The translations under genes and the position numbers were made by a program. A stretch of 64,000 nucleotides of DNA from Microstegium vimineum (lineage: Eukaryota; Streptophyta; Magnoliopsida; Poales; Poaceae), in NCBI GenBank assembly GCA_022036555.1, contig CM039121.1, positions 47,861,819 through 47,925,818 of the forward strand, given 5' to 3'. Under the pieces are notes generated by a model. That model was not told the origin of the DNA. It saw only the letters and a list, made by a program, of their open reading frames with translations, and searched no databases. Of this stretch, positions 12,694 to 23,306 are shown piece by piece. The stretch's first letter is position 1. The number at the start of each line of letters is the position of its first letter.

Positions 12694-13588
12694 ATGGGGC
12701 ATGGCGGCACTACTGGTTCTGCAGTAGCGATGGTTGTTGACCACCACTCATCATCAGCAGCAGCTAGCTGCAGAGTTCTTCCCGTCATTATGGAGGAGGA
12801 GGAGCCACCGACGACGGCGACGGAGAGCCGCCACCAGCACGGCTCAGCACCGGAGACGAGGAGGGCTAGGTTGCTGGTGTCTGCGGCAGCGGCGGAGCGT
12901 AGGAAGGCTATCATGGCCCGGATGCGGGAGCTGCTCAGCCGTGCCGCCGCCGCGCAGGCCGCTCACTCTAGGCTCCGCCGCTCCACCGTCGCCACCGCCA
13001 GGAAATGGAAGGTACTACTACGTTATACCTACCTACGATAACTGTCAGTGTCAGAGGACCGGCCGGCCGGCCTCGGCTGGATCTTCCTTCCATTTCCAAT
13101 TTTCCATTCGTGCTTCAATTTTTTATTTTTTTATCTGTCATGTCAGAGGGCCGTAGGCCGAATCCAGAAGAGGGTAGCCTGCAAGGAAGGCGACGACGGC
13201 CATGAGCGAGTGGCGGCAACTGTGCGGGAAGACGAGGAGACCAGCTGTCCGGGTCCATCTCCAGCAACGGCAGCTTCAGCTGTGACGCCGCCGTTGATGA
13301 GGAGACCAGCTGTCCGGGTCCAGCGCCGCTTCTGTGGCCGGCGTTGTTGGTTCCCTCGCCGGCGACCAGCGCTACTACCGTGCTGCGGCTTTCATGTGGC
13401 AGCAGCTCGGCGTGGTCAACCGACGATGACGACGACGAAGATGTCAGGATGGCTCACTGGGTCACCACCGATTCTGACTGTACGTGCTCTGAATTCCGTT
13501 TCTGTTCTTTGATCACAAGTTTTCTGTGTGTGTGTGTTTTTTAACAAAATTGGAACAAAAAATTTCAGTTGTGGTGTTGGAGCTCTAG
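12694..13588 (+). CDS. small hypothetical protein, three exons, frame problem in exon 2
   Basis: Function not recognised. Exon 1 (12694-13011) encodes 106 residues, His/Ser/Ala-rich then basic (AAERRKAIMARMRELLSRAA), ending at a GT donor. Exon 2 (13147-13479) starts RAVGRIQKRVACKEG. Exon 3 (13569-13588) supplies the end FVVLEL and a TAG stop. The C-terminal block STDDDDDEDVRMAHWVTTDSDF joined to FVVLEL reads well as a conserved tail, but it is in a different frame from the start of exon 2. A 24-base direct repeat (13234 and 13299, both encoding DEETSCPGP in their own frame) lies 65 bases apart, and removing one unit would restore a single frame. So this is a duplication-broken gene, an unusual splice, or a sequence error. 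Confidence 0.5.
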
Positions 13589-13925
13589 CCATTGAAGATG
13601 CAGCACACATGCATGATGGACCTCACCTGCTCGCTAAAAAAACTCTTCAGCCTGGGCTATTGTGGGCCATTAGACTTGGGTGACTCGTATTTCGTTAACG
13701 GAGGCCCGTCTTGGACTTGGACAGCTACGGATTCTTGGCAACAAGATCCACATCACTGTTAGGGTGGGCCTCTTTTGTACAGATGGACTTCCGAGGAAAT
13801 ATTCTCTGATTCCTTCTCACTCTGCTCCCCTTGTACTTGTACCTCCTAGATTTGGTTATCTTAGCTTCTTGATGATGAGATTAGTTACGATACTTTGGTA
13901 TAATAGTTATAGAAATTCAATGTGG
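13589..13925. other. 3' flank, nothing supported
   Basis: This is the 3' flank of the small gene and the left flank of repeat copy B. No further exon or bounded repeat was seen. Confidence 0.4.
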
Positions 13926-14831
13926 TCATTGCGTGACCAATTTGAATTGTGGCAACTACTATACCAATTGTATGAGACTATTGTAACTTCCTTGCAAGTC
14001 ATTTGCTATAACCTTATGGTAAAAACATCATGAGTTAGGGGTTGTTTGGATCCAAGGACTAAAGTTTAGTCTGTGTCTCATCGGGCATCCGGATGCTAAA
14101 TAGGAGGATTAAATATTAGCTAATTATAAAACTAATAATTACAGAAGACGTAACTATTTTTCGAGACGAATCTTTATATTATGCGTAATTAATTCATCAT
14201 TAGCACATGTTTACTGTAGCACCACATTGTCAAATCATGGACTAATTAGGCTTAATAGATTTGTCTCGCAAATTAATCCCAATATATATAATTAGTTTTT
14301 ATAAATAGTCTATATTTAATATTTTAAATTAGTGTCCATACATTCGATGTGATAGGGGCTAAAGTTTAGTCACGGGAAACAAATGGGACCTTATAGTAAA
14401 TATGTATTCACTTTAGTACACACATTATTGTTATATATATATATATACCCCATGGCCAACCGATTTGGTAGTGTTAGAGTGTGTACAAGATTCAGAAGGC
14501 TGAGGCTCTATTAGTCTATTCCAAGTCCTCAAGCCACCAAAAGTGCTAGAGAAATATTAGGTGATTAGTGCAGTGCTTTGCAAAATGCTTAGATTATTTA
14601 GGCTGTAATTTTGGTACTATGCTTAAGCTTAGTGTTTAGTGAGATTGTGAATACGGAAGTCGGAAGAGCTATCTACGGAGTTACCAACCAAGAACTTAGT
14701 CCTTAATTAGATTGTAATTATTCACAATATAAATTCTGAGCTCTAAACATCAACAAAATTAAGTATTTCTCTTTATACTAGTCACATTCGTGTACGGGCT
14801 ACTAATACCCAGTGAACAACATGACCTTGTT
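13926..14831. repeat. dispersed repeat, copy B (partner at 4481-5270)
   Basis: Nearly identical to 4481-5270 except for scattered substitutions and about 120 extra bases at about 14676-14795. The junction words GAAGAGCTATCTACGGAG and CCAAGAACTTAG recur in diverged form near 17308-17345, linking this repeat to the zinc-knuckle ORF region there. Confidence 0.85.
14038..14390. mobile_element. Tourist-like MITE (copy B)
   Basis: Second copy of the MITE at 4593-4944, with the same ends and the same TTA flanks (14035-14037 and 14391-14393). It is one base longer and almost unchanged. It was copied with the surrounding repeat. Confidence 0.8.
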
Positions 14832-14972
14832 AGCAGAAGTGTCCATGTGTGTCCCGTCCCTGTCCTCAGTCACAACCGACGGGCGACGGACAGATCGAGA
14901 GGGTTTGTCGCCGGCTCACTGCCCCGGCACCAACGCCCCAACCCTGCGGTCGGCTAGCCGCACCGTCCCTCG

Positions 14973-15281
14973 TTAGCGCATTCGGCTCTGCCCACCCACA
15001 CGCAGTAGCACCTCAAACAAAAGCAAAATCGTCAAACAAACATACAAAGAAAAAATACACGCCGTTTGGTTCCCTAAAATTGAATCAGTTTCTATGAATC
15101 AGATTCTAAAAATTGATTTGTCCTCTCTCATTAGCGCATTCGGCTCTGCCCACCCACACGCATTAGCTCCTCAAACAAAAGCAAAATCGTCAAACAAACA
15201 TACAAAGAAAAAATACACGCCGTTTGGTTCCCTAGAATTGAATCAATTTCTATGAATCAGATTCTAAGAATTGATTTGTCC
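14973..15281. repeat. two-copy tandem duplication, 158-bp unit
   Basis: TTAGCGCATTCGGCTCTGCC begins at 14973 and again at 15131. The units then run in parallel through CAAACAAAAGCAAAATCGTC and CCGTTTGGTTCCCT to the GAATCAGATTCTA phrase, with few mismatches. Non-coding. Confidence 0.85.
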
Positions 15282-15769
15282 AGAATTGAATCATCAGGAA
15301 ACTGATTCATTTCCATTATTCTTGTTTGGATGCAAACATAATTGAATTCCTGGAATTAAAATCAAAATGTTGTTTGACTAATTTAGATCAAGAATTGAAC
15401 CCATTTAATACAGTTGGTTACATCCTATGATGCTCATTCTCTCTTCTTTCTCCTTGCACGCTCACTCCTCTCTCCTCTCCTCTCTCTTCTATGCTGATTC
15501 AGTTTTATGAAATTGCCTAAAGCTTCAGACTTCGATCCAGAAACCAGCTTTGCCAGATAGATAGAGAGAGAACGCCAAATAGTTATGCTACAGCAATTTT
15601 GCCTGATGAACGGGCAACCAAAAACTAACTTAAGCTTACAAGAAGACGAGATCAAAATACTCGGAACACGCTTTTGAAATAAAACGACGTCTTCTTGTGG
15701 CAACAGGTGGTTTTACAGCATATATGGAATGATACATAACATGCTAACATGAAGCTAGATAGACCTAGC
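15282..15769. other. intergenic, shared repeat word with 28.6 kb
   Basis: No gene. The stretch 15638-15700 (CAAGAAGACGAGATC, then GGAACACGCTTTTGAAATAAAA) recurs near 28587-28640, so it belongs to an unidentified dispersed repeat. Confidence 0.4.
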
Positions 15770-16010
15770 ACACATTTTTTTGAAGCCCACTAAGCATACA
15801 ATTGTTTGTGTGTAACACACATCAATTTGGCTATGTTAGCCAGGGCCAACTTTAGGGATGTCGTAGTGCTCACTGAGGTTTACCAGGTACTGGTTGAAGT
15901 CCTAGATCCGGTCCCTGTACGACTTGTTGGCAACTTTGGCCAGCTTATGCATGTCAATCTTCTGCTTCTGTTCCACGTAGAGTCGCTTCGCTGGTGTGAG
16001 ATGGCATGTG
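15770..16010 (-). pseudogene. FAM32A-like last-exon copy
   Basis: This segment matches the stop-proximal exon and the start of the 3' flank of the FAM32A-like gene at 37814-38082, on the same strand. On the minus strand it still spells recognisable pieces of the KIDMQ, RDRIQDFNQYLANLSEH and GPG region, but with substitutions and small deletions; the bases for PKPK are shortened. Similarity starts about 35 bases beyond the stop and is lost at about 16010, where the parent encodes the EGNPHPDYDH part. There is no first exon and no promoter. It is a truncated duplicate, not an active gene. The shared 3' flank argues for a DNA duplication or a long-UTR retrocopy. Confidence 0.8.
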
Positions 16011-16264
16011 TCATCCCCCCTCCCTCCCCCATGATCGGCGTGCGTTGCACAAGGGTAGGATTATTTAATTTTGTCTAGCGTTATGTTCGTCTATGGCGCT
16101 CTTATGTTGTGTTTCGTGTAGACATATCAATTCTTGCTGGCCCTGCACTCTCTGGATGTAGTTAAATTGTCGATTGTTAACAAATTACGTTGATCCTGCA
16201 TAGTATCTAATGTCAATGGCAACTAAACAAACCAATGTCATTCAAGAAAATTCTCAATGCCATA

Positions 16265-16529
16265 GGCCCTGTTTGGATCCAAGGGTTAGAGCTAGTTAGA
16301 GCTAATTTAAGCTTAACTAGCCCAAAAGTATTCAAACAGGAGGGCTAGATTGAGCTAGTTGCAACTAGCCCACCCAAAAAACTATCCCCACCAAAAGGTG
16401 ATTATTTGGGCTAGTTCTGGTTGGACCACTGAAATTTCTTCGTTTGGTCTAATTCTGGTGGGGTCCACTTGAATCTCCATCAAGAAAAGTACATTTATTG
16501 TCAATCTAACCTTTGGATCCAAACACCTC
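16265..16529. mobile_element. MITE, Tourist/PIF-like (imperfect)
   Basis: The left end GGCCCTGTTTGGATCCAA matches, inverted, the right end TTGGATCCAAACACCTC. TA flanks lie on both sides. The interior is built of inverted GCTAGTT/AACTAGC words. The family assignment is tentative. Confidence 0.6.
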
Positions 16530-16835
16530 TAGCTAGAGTTAGTTTAGAACTAGTCCTGAGCTAGAAACTAACTCTAGCCTCTAGATGTGCTAGAGTATCG
16601 AGGGCCATAGACAGAAGTAGGGAAGTAATAAACCCAAGAAGGGAAGTATAGATTTTAGTGGCATACAATACTTCTCTCCAAATTTAACTAATTACCCCCT
16701 AAATAAACCGAAGTAGGGATGTAATATTTTACCATGCCTAGCTCCTCTAGTCATGCCCTGGGTAAAATAAGAGCAGGGTCCACCTCTTTGCGTCACTACT
16801 AGTGCTAACACACTTTTTGGGTCACCCAATGTTCG
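16530..16835. other. MITE-derived debris and flank
   Basis: CTAGAGTTAGTTT-type words continue from the neighbouring MITE for about 80 bases. The rest shows no gene. Confidence 0.35.
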
Positions 16836-17386
16836 GTGACTCAGGTGACTTTTCTGTTTACGACATGCATGATGATGATGTGGACGGCAAGGCTGAGGCT
16901 CGAGAGCTACTGCTTTCACTTGAGCATCCTTAATGTCACTTTTGCCTGCCAACGCACACCACTGGAAGAAGCTGCCTTGCCTTCTACAGCTGCCCCAATC
17001 TCTCTACCTGTTAGTGACCGTGGTGCCCCTCCTCCAAAGATACCAGATCAAGCCGAGGAGGACCCCTCCAACACTCAAACCTACACTGGGGTCATCCCGT
17101 GGGGGCATATTCCCCCACTACCACAAAATTATTGCAGGGTTTGTAATCTTATAGATCACACCAACCACATTTGTGGTGTGGTTTCCTAGCTTGTACTAGA
17201 GGGAATGAGGCTCGCAATGTTTCACGCGGAAGCTCGATAGTGAAGACAGTGGGGAGAAGTCTAGAAAAGGCCATATCAGAAACTCACTTGCGAGTGTGGA
17301 AGGTGCGAGAGCTATCTATGGAGTTGCCCGACCAAGAACTTGGCCCTTACAATGGCATCATTCCGAGGGTCTCCAAAGAAGACTAG
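16836..17386 (+). pseudogene. transposon-like zinc-knuckle ORF fragments
   Basis: Two overlapping open frames, 16836-17189 and 17171-17386, look like pieces of one protein. The first has a Pro/Ser-rich linker, then CRVCNLIDHTNHIC, a C-x2-C-x4-H-x4-C zinc knuckle typical of retroelement gag-like proteins. The second (RSLEKAISETHLRVWKVREL, then MELPDQELGPYNG) resembles in DNA the right part of the dispersed repeat at 4.5 and 14 kb. I infer a degraded mobile-element ORF. The class (LINE ORF1, LTR gag or other) is undecided, and no RT or integrase follows. Confidence 0.4.
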
Positions 17387-18286
17387 GGTGGTGAGCTTCT
17401 CGATACCTTGGAAAAAATCATGAATGCATGAGTTTGCATTCTCTAACTCAATTAAGTTTTTGTATTTACTTGCATTACTTTGTTGTATGTTTACATTCCT
17501 ATGGGCATGGGTACAAAGTTGTACCCATGCATAGGCATGGCATGTGTTTCTTAATGGGTACGATTTATCCTAATGGGCATGGGTATGGTTAAGCCGTACC
17601 CATTGGGTACAAACCCATTTCCATCTTTATTCCTAGTCTATCTTACTAGGTTAGTTGATAGGATTTGAATCTAGTGTGCAAAACTTTTTTCATTAGAGAT
17701 AGTAACACTTAGTAAAATCCTAGTGCACAAATTTAGATATATATCTTACATAGGTTTTGATAATTGTACCTCCTAGACTTTACTATCTTAGATTCTTGAG
17801 GAAATTATTAAATCCATGTCTCGTTGAGTATCTATTTTAGTATTTATTATATCTATACCACAATGTTACAAGGAGACTTGCGCTCCATATTTGCAGATTG
17901 ATTGATTGGATTTTATGTTCTAGCAGTATAGAATGAACAAAGCGTCCATGTCAAACGGACCAACGTACTAGATAAATTTGGCCACCAATAGTGGATGTAA
18001 GTATATGGTAGACACAAATCAAGGCTTTTGCATATCGCAACCCAATTGGCAACCACACGAGAATTTGACTATGTTAGGGGATGAAATTGAACATCGCTTT
18101 TGGAGAAAATTGAGAGTTAAAATGGTATCATAAACCATGATCAATAGACATCACGTGGAGGTACAAATTGTCAGGTAGGGACACAGTGTCTGACAATAAA
18201 AAAACAAAATATTAACACAAGCTCTGGTTGCATTGGGTCAATGATAGAAACTAAGGGGAAAAAGATATATCAGATAAAATAAACAC
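17387..18286. other. intergenic with ATGGGTAC-type inverted words
   Basis: Between about 17499 and 17620 the words GGGTAC/GTACCC and GGGCATGGGTA occur in both orientations many times, giving a hairpin-rich, MITE-like patch without clear target duplications. The remainder shows nothing. Confidence 0.4.
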
Positions 18287-18294
18287 ATTACAAC

Positions 18295-18571
18295 TAGGGA
18301 TGAAAACGGATCGGATACGAACGGATATCGCTGATATTGTATTTGTTTTCATATTTATGTTCGGATTCGGATTCGAATACGAATAGTATGAGAAATATCG
18401 GATAGGATACGATTAGATATCGACATCATAAATATGTCGATTTTAGTATTCGGATACGGATACGGTATCGGATGTTAATCTTCGGACTCGGATACGGAGA
18501 GGTCTAAACTCCTATAAACGAATTCGGTCGAACGGACGGTCGAATAAATATCCGTACTGTTTTCATCCCTA
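18295..18571. mobile_element. hAT-type MITE, 277 bp
   Basis: The ends TAGGGATGAAAACGG and its inverted partner (ACTGTTTTCATCCCTA) are flanked by a perfect 8-bp duplication ATTACAAC (18287-18294 and 18572-18579). The interior is a dense set of CGGATAC/GTATCCG-type words. The 8-bp duplication supports hAT. Confidence 0.9.
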
Positions 18572-18579
18572 ATTACAAC

Positions 18580-19659
18580 AAATCCAAATTACGTTTATAT
18601 GGACGGAATTCGGTCTATCCTTTATTGAATATCATTGGCCACGCCTCCTATCTATCAACTCGTTACTCTCCTAATTTGTTCTCTAGTAAGCTCTCGCATG
18701 TTGCCTTGAATCGGACATTGTTTCGTATTCAAAGGCTTGCATGTTCTAGCACCGGAAGTGACAAATATTGCTTGTCGGATGCTATTCACATGTTACAATG
18801 CACAAAAGGTACCTCAAAGTTTAAAGTTCTAAGCTGAAGAAATAACATGAATCTCTTCTTTACCTTGGCTTGTTTGATTTAGTGATTAAGCTACCCCATA
18901 CCTATATGTTTGCTTCAACAACGTCCTAGCTTGCGTATTCTGATCACACAATGGAATTCAGGTGGATATGACCAGGACTTGGGACACTAACCTTTAAATT
19001 GTAGATGCATTATAGCAATCAAAATTTTAACACCATATCTGGTAGCATCAGATCAACCATAAAAATTGATCGAGGGGAAAATATACATTAGATGGTGAGG
19101 AATCCTTCATGTTTATCCAATGCATTGCTATTTGATGATGTAGACGAGGATCTAACCATGTTTCCCACACAATTTGAATTACTGATAGAACGTGAACAAT
19201 AAGTAAATAATTCATGGCTACACTAAATGGTTTCATTTCTTTAAAAACCATGTTTGACAATTTGCGGTTTAAATACGGATGGCTTGCACTTCTTCCATTC
19301 CAAATTATATAAGTTATTTCTAGCTTTTATAGGTACAAGATTTTGCTACACATTACTTTGTGTTTAGATACATAGTTTAGACAAAACGATCACCAATTTG
19401 GAACAATGTTTGTAGTTGATTTCATTTGTACTTTGCAGAAGAGTGCATATGAACAAAGGTTGTTCATTTACTGAATTGTGTTGCACAGGGACACTATGTA
19501 AATCCAAACCTATGTTTCATTCTTTTTAAAGCTACTCCGATCGTACGTACTATAGGAATATCGATCAGAGCTAGAGTGCACAGCACACAGTTTTGGTGTT
19601 ATGTATCATATCATATCAGGTGCATGCTTGGAGCCTAGAAGAGTACATACATAAGTATG
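18580..19659. other. intergenic, 3' of NRT2
   Basis: Short ORFs at 18625-18837 and 19048-19260 have no motif or intron context. The last few hundred bases before 19660 are the 3' flank of the nitrate transporter gene. Confidence 0.4.
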
Positions 19660-21246
19660 TTAGACGTGCTCCGGCGTGTTGTTCGGCGGCATGGCCGCGG
19701 CGGCGGCGAGGACGGCGACGGCGTTGCGCCTGCCACGCTCGGACCGGCAGTTCTCGGCGAACTTGAGGCTGGCGCTGTGACGGCCTACGCTCTTCTCCTC
19801 CTCGCTCCACTCGGCGGCGTAGTAGCTCTCCTCGTCGGCGTCGGCGCTGGGCGGGAGGAGCATGGAGCCCCACTGCGGGAAGTGCACGAGGACGAGCGGC
19901 AGCGTGCACGCCATGGTCATGACGCCCATGTTCTGGATCCCCTGCCCCGTGGAGTAGCTGGACGTGGTGAAGAAGAGCAGCTGCGTGAGCCCGGCGCCGA
20001 CGTTGCCGCCCGCGCCCGTGAGACCCGAGACGATGCCCAGCGAGCGGCGTGAGACGAAAGGGATGACGCCGAACGTGGCGCCACAGGCGGCCTGCGCGCA
20101 GAGCGAGAAGAGCACCATGGCGGCGACGGAGGTCGGGAGCGAGCTGGCGCGGCCGAGCCAGAGGCAGAACGCGCCGCCGGCGGTCTGGAGGATCCAGATG
20201 TTCCAGAGCCGCGCGCGCATGCCCCAGCACCGCGCTCCAACGTCGGAGAGCACGCCGCCGATCGGGCGCGACACGAGGTTGGCCATGCCGAAGCAGGCGG
20301 CGATGATGCCCGCCACGCGGATGTCGAGCTCGAACTGGTCGTAGAAGAACTCGGCGATGATGTTGTTGGTGGTGAGCTGCACGCCCATGCTGTAGCCGTA
20401 CACGAACACGAAGACCCAGGTGCGATAGTTGGCGGCGGCGTGCCAGAGCACCTTGGAGAAGCTGTCCCGTCGGCAGCTGGCATCGTCGCCGCCCTGCTTC
20501 TTCCGGAGGCTGCGGAGGTTGCCGTCGGGGAGGTCCTGGCCCGTGGTGAGCACGAGGATGCCGACGGCGACGTGCATCAGCCCTGGCACGAAGTAGGCGA
20601 TCCGCCACGCCGCGAAAGGCGTGGCGCCGCACCGGAGGATGCCCTCGTAGACGAAAGGCATGATGAGCTGGGTGGCGCCGCCGCCCATGTCGCCCCACCC
20701 TGACGCGAGCGCGTTGACGGTGCCGATGATCTTGATGTTGAACATGGTGCTGGTCCAGTACTGGCACGAGACGAAGGTGGCGAGGGAGAAGCCGATGAGG
20801 AACCGGCACACGACGTACCCCGCGGCGCCGTCGATGATGGCCATGCAGAACACCGCGGGCGCCGCCAGCATGACGACGAAGGCGCAGCCGTACCGCGGGC
20901 CGAGGAGGTCGCAGACGGCGCCCATGGCGAGGCGCGAGAAGATGGCGCCTGAGACGGATGCCACCCCGGCGTTGCCGATGTCGGCCTTGGTTAGGCCTAG
21001 GTTCTCACGGATGATCGGGATTAGCGGCGCCGCCGCGAAGGTGGAGACGACGCAGGTGAAGAAGGACATCCACGAGAGGTGGAAGGTGCGCATGTGTGGG
21101 TTCGCGAAGGAGAGCAGCCGGATGGACTTGGCCTTGTGCTCCGAGTCCACCGGCAGGTCGAACGACTTGCCTGCCGTCGCCGCCGCCGCCGCCTCGCGCG
21201 GCGCCGTCACCACGTGAAGCGAGCTACCCGGCGCGTCGCTCGTCAT
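19660..21246 (-). CDS. NRT2: high-affinity nitrate transporter, NRT2 family
   Basis: A single uninterrupted exon encodes 528 residues, the normal length and intronless structure of grass NRT2.1/2.2. The protein is a 12-span major-facilitator plasma-membrane carrier that imports nitrate with protons; in plants it usually needs the partner NAR2/NRT3. Visible family features are the N-terminal PVDSEHKAKSIRLLSFANPH block, the first span around WMSFFTCVVSTFAAAPL, the nitrate-porter signature GWGDMGGGATQ, the VSCQYWTSTMFN segment, and a second-half GLTGAGGNVGAGLTQ motif. The hydrophilic C-terminus (EWSEEEKSVGRHSASLKFAENCRSERG) carries the phosphorylatable serine region known from the family. The start at 21246 gives the usual N-terminus. 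No frameshift or lost motif was seen. Which paralogue it is cannot be told here. Confidence 0.96.
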   Translation of the reverse strand: MTSDAPGSSLHVVTAPREAAAAATAGKSFDLPVDSEHKAKSIRLLSFANPHMRTFHLSWMSFFTCVVSTFAAAPLIPIIRENLGLTKADIGNAGVASVSGAIFSRLAMGAVCDLLGPRYGCAFVVMLAAPAVFCMAIIDGAAGYVVCRFLIGFSLATFVSCQYWTSTMFNIKIIGTVNALASGWGDMGGGATQLIMPFVYEGILRCGATPFAAWRIAYFVPGLMHVAVGILVLTTGQDLPDGNLRSLRKKQGGDDASCRRDSFSKVLWHAAANYRTWVFVFVYGYSMGVQLTTNNIIAEFFYDQFELDIRVAGIIAACFGMANLVSRPIGGVLSDVGARCWGMRARLWNIWILQTAGGAFCLWLGRASSLPTSVAAMVLFSLCAQAACGATFGVIPFVSRRSLGIVSGLTGAGGNVGAGLTQLLFFTTSSYSTGQGIQNMGVMTMACTLPLVLVHFPQWGSMLLPPSADADEESYYAAEWSEEEKSVGRHSASLKFAENCRSERGRRNAVAVLAAAAAMPPNNTPEHV

Positions 21247-21405
21247 GTGTACGTTTCTTGCTTGTTTTGTTCAACCTTCAACCTTCAAACCCTAGCTAAC
21301 TACCTCAGCGAGCTGCTAATTAAGCTTGATAGCTGCAGAGTCTCTCTGTGTGTGTGTGCAGGTGCGAGAGCTTCTCGTGCTTGGATCCTGCAACAATGGA
21401 TGGGG

Positions 21406-21413
21406 TTTTTATA
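21406..21413 (-). promoter_or_regulatory. TATA box of NRT2
   Basis: Read on the minus strand this is TATAAAAA, about 160 bases upstream of the NRT2 ATG. That suits a 5' leader of about 130 bases containing a GT/CA-repeat patch. Confidence 0.6.
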
Positions 21414-21886
21414 GGTAGCAGGGAGCAGCGATCGATCAAGTTGACATTTTATATTAGGGCATGTATCGGCTTCGTGAATGCTGATGATAAGCAGTGCTGG
21501 AGATGCAAGGGCATAGCGATAGCGAGCAGGAAAAGTTGACTTTGCCACAGCATGTGGTAGTGACCTTGTGGCCCCCACGGAGTTCTGACTTTTTCACGCA
21601 TTGCATGTCTTGAATGAGTTTTTTTTTCAAAAATAAATAATCATTCTCTAATTATTTTTAGGCCATTCTCTAGTTAAAATTGACACCAACATATAGTTTC
21701 TATACTATCACCGTGTATAAAACGCTCGCAAAAATGATGTAGTTTTATTGGCAGCATTTTAAGTGCTCGTTTTCCATAGCTCTTTGTGATTCTCCTAAGG
21801 AGTCAGAGTCCATAAGTGAAGTCAAAAGAAGAAACCACAAATTACAGCTATAGCTTCTAGCACAAAAATGACTCCATATTTTCGTA

Positions 21887-22010
21887 GGTCTTGTTTAGAT
21901 GTGCATGTATCTAGCTCAACTCACATGTCTCGGGTGTATTTGAACTAAGTTCCAACCCAATCCATGTGATTTTAATAGGCAGAGGATACATACACATCCA
22001 AACAAAACCT
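21887..22010. mobile_element. short MITE-like inverted repeat
   Basis: GGTCTTGTTTAGATGTGCATGTAT at the left is matched inverted by ATACATACACATCCAAACAAAACC at the right. TA lies on both flanks. About 120 bp, non-coding. Confidence 0.6.
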
Positions 22011-23234
22011 TATGTGTGTAGAAAAAACGACTCCTCTCCTCATTTGGTTGTTTGGTATGGTCCTTTTAGCGCCTTTTACTAAAGCTATTGTTAGAGCCAG
22101 AGTAGGAGACAATGCCAAACATGTCAACATGCCCTAGATTACCGTTAGAGCCAGAGTAGTTCTCTATCTATCCAATCACTAGTGGTGTTACAAGGACTGT
22201 GGTCTGTAGGCTCCTAAATTTTCTCGTACCAGTGCCCTTCATTTTGGCACCGCTAGTGGAAATACTGGGTGCGTGACAAATGTTTCTATACCGGTGAAGC
22301 TAAGCCTATATTTGCATTATTCAAACACCTGCTTTTGTCATACTTGTATAAGAAAAAAAGTGCATACAGTGGTTTTCCTAGCTACTTCTTATAATATAGT
22401 ATTCTAAGTCAAATTTCTCTAGTTTTGATAAAAAGAATATGTAAAATATGCATTTATAGAATATCAAACAAGATTCATTAAATACACCATAAAATATATT
22501 TTCATAGTTCATTTATTTAATTTGATACTATATATGCTTGTGTAAATTTTCTATAAGTTTGATTAGAGCTAGTAGATGAGTTTTACTTACCACAAAACTA
22601 AAACGACTTACATTGTGAAATGGATAGAGTAGCATGCATGTAATTTCTGTGTCCAGACAAAACAAAAGGCCCACAACATATACAAACTAGTGACAGGTGC
22701 AAGGAGGCTTCTCCAATGTGTTGCAGACCTTATTACTTTCTTCTTCATTTTGCATCTCCTTATTAGCACACACCTCTTGGAGTTAGATCGAGCTGCCCAA
22801 CACTATATATATGAAAGCATGCATTTGCACGATGATAGGTTATCTCTAATAAGATAGAACAAACAGTAGATGACTATATAGGATCGGAGTACTCTGACCG
22901 TTGCTTCTCAACCTCCACCTTTTTTTTTTTTTTTGCATGTTTATGACTACCGGCTACCTAGCTTGGACGTACTTGAGAGGACACAAGTACACTATGTATA
23001 TAAAACACACATTTCGTCATATATACTGTATATCAGAAATAAGTCACACCTTCTTGTGTTGGAGACTTTGGAGTAGGATATAGTAGTTAGCAGGGGATAG
23101 TTGGTACAACAGCCTAACTATATATATAGCTAACGTACGCCAGCCGTACGTACGTGTACGGACACCAAACTAGCTGATTGCCGCAAGAACTTGGAAAGTC
23201 AAACTTAGACACACCAATATATACAGCCACACCA

Positions 23235-23238
<4 letters not shown>
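22011..23238. other. intergenic, AT-rich
   Basis: About 22370-22630 resembles a worn Stowaway-type MITE (AAGTCAAATTT-type word left, GACTTACATTGTGAAATGGATAGAGTA right), but the ends are unclear. No gene is supported. Confidence 0.35.

Positions 23239-23304
<66 letters not shown>
23239..23304. repeat. (TA)33 microsatellite
   Basis: An uninterrupted TA run of about 66 bases. The long Tyr-Ile ORFs across it are artefacts of the repeat. Confidence 0.95.

Positions 23305-23306
<2 letters not shown>

Noticed and set aside
12734..13156. 140-residue Arg-rich ORF overlapping the 12.7-kb gene
   Set aside because: Shadow frame of exon 1; it reads through the intron.
19616..20809. 397-residue Arg/His-rich minus-strand ORF
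   Set aside because: It is the NRT2 gene read in another frame; GC-rich third positions keep the shadow frame open.
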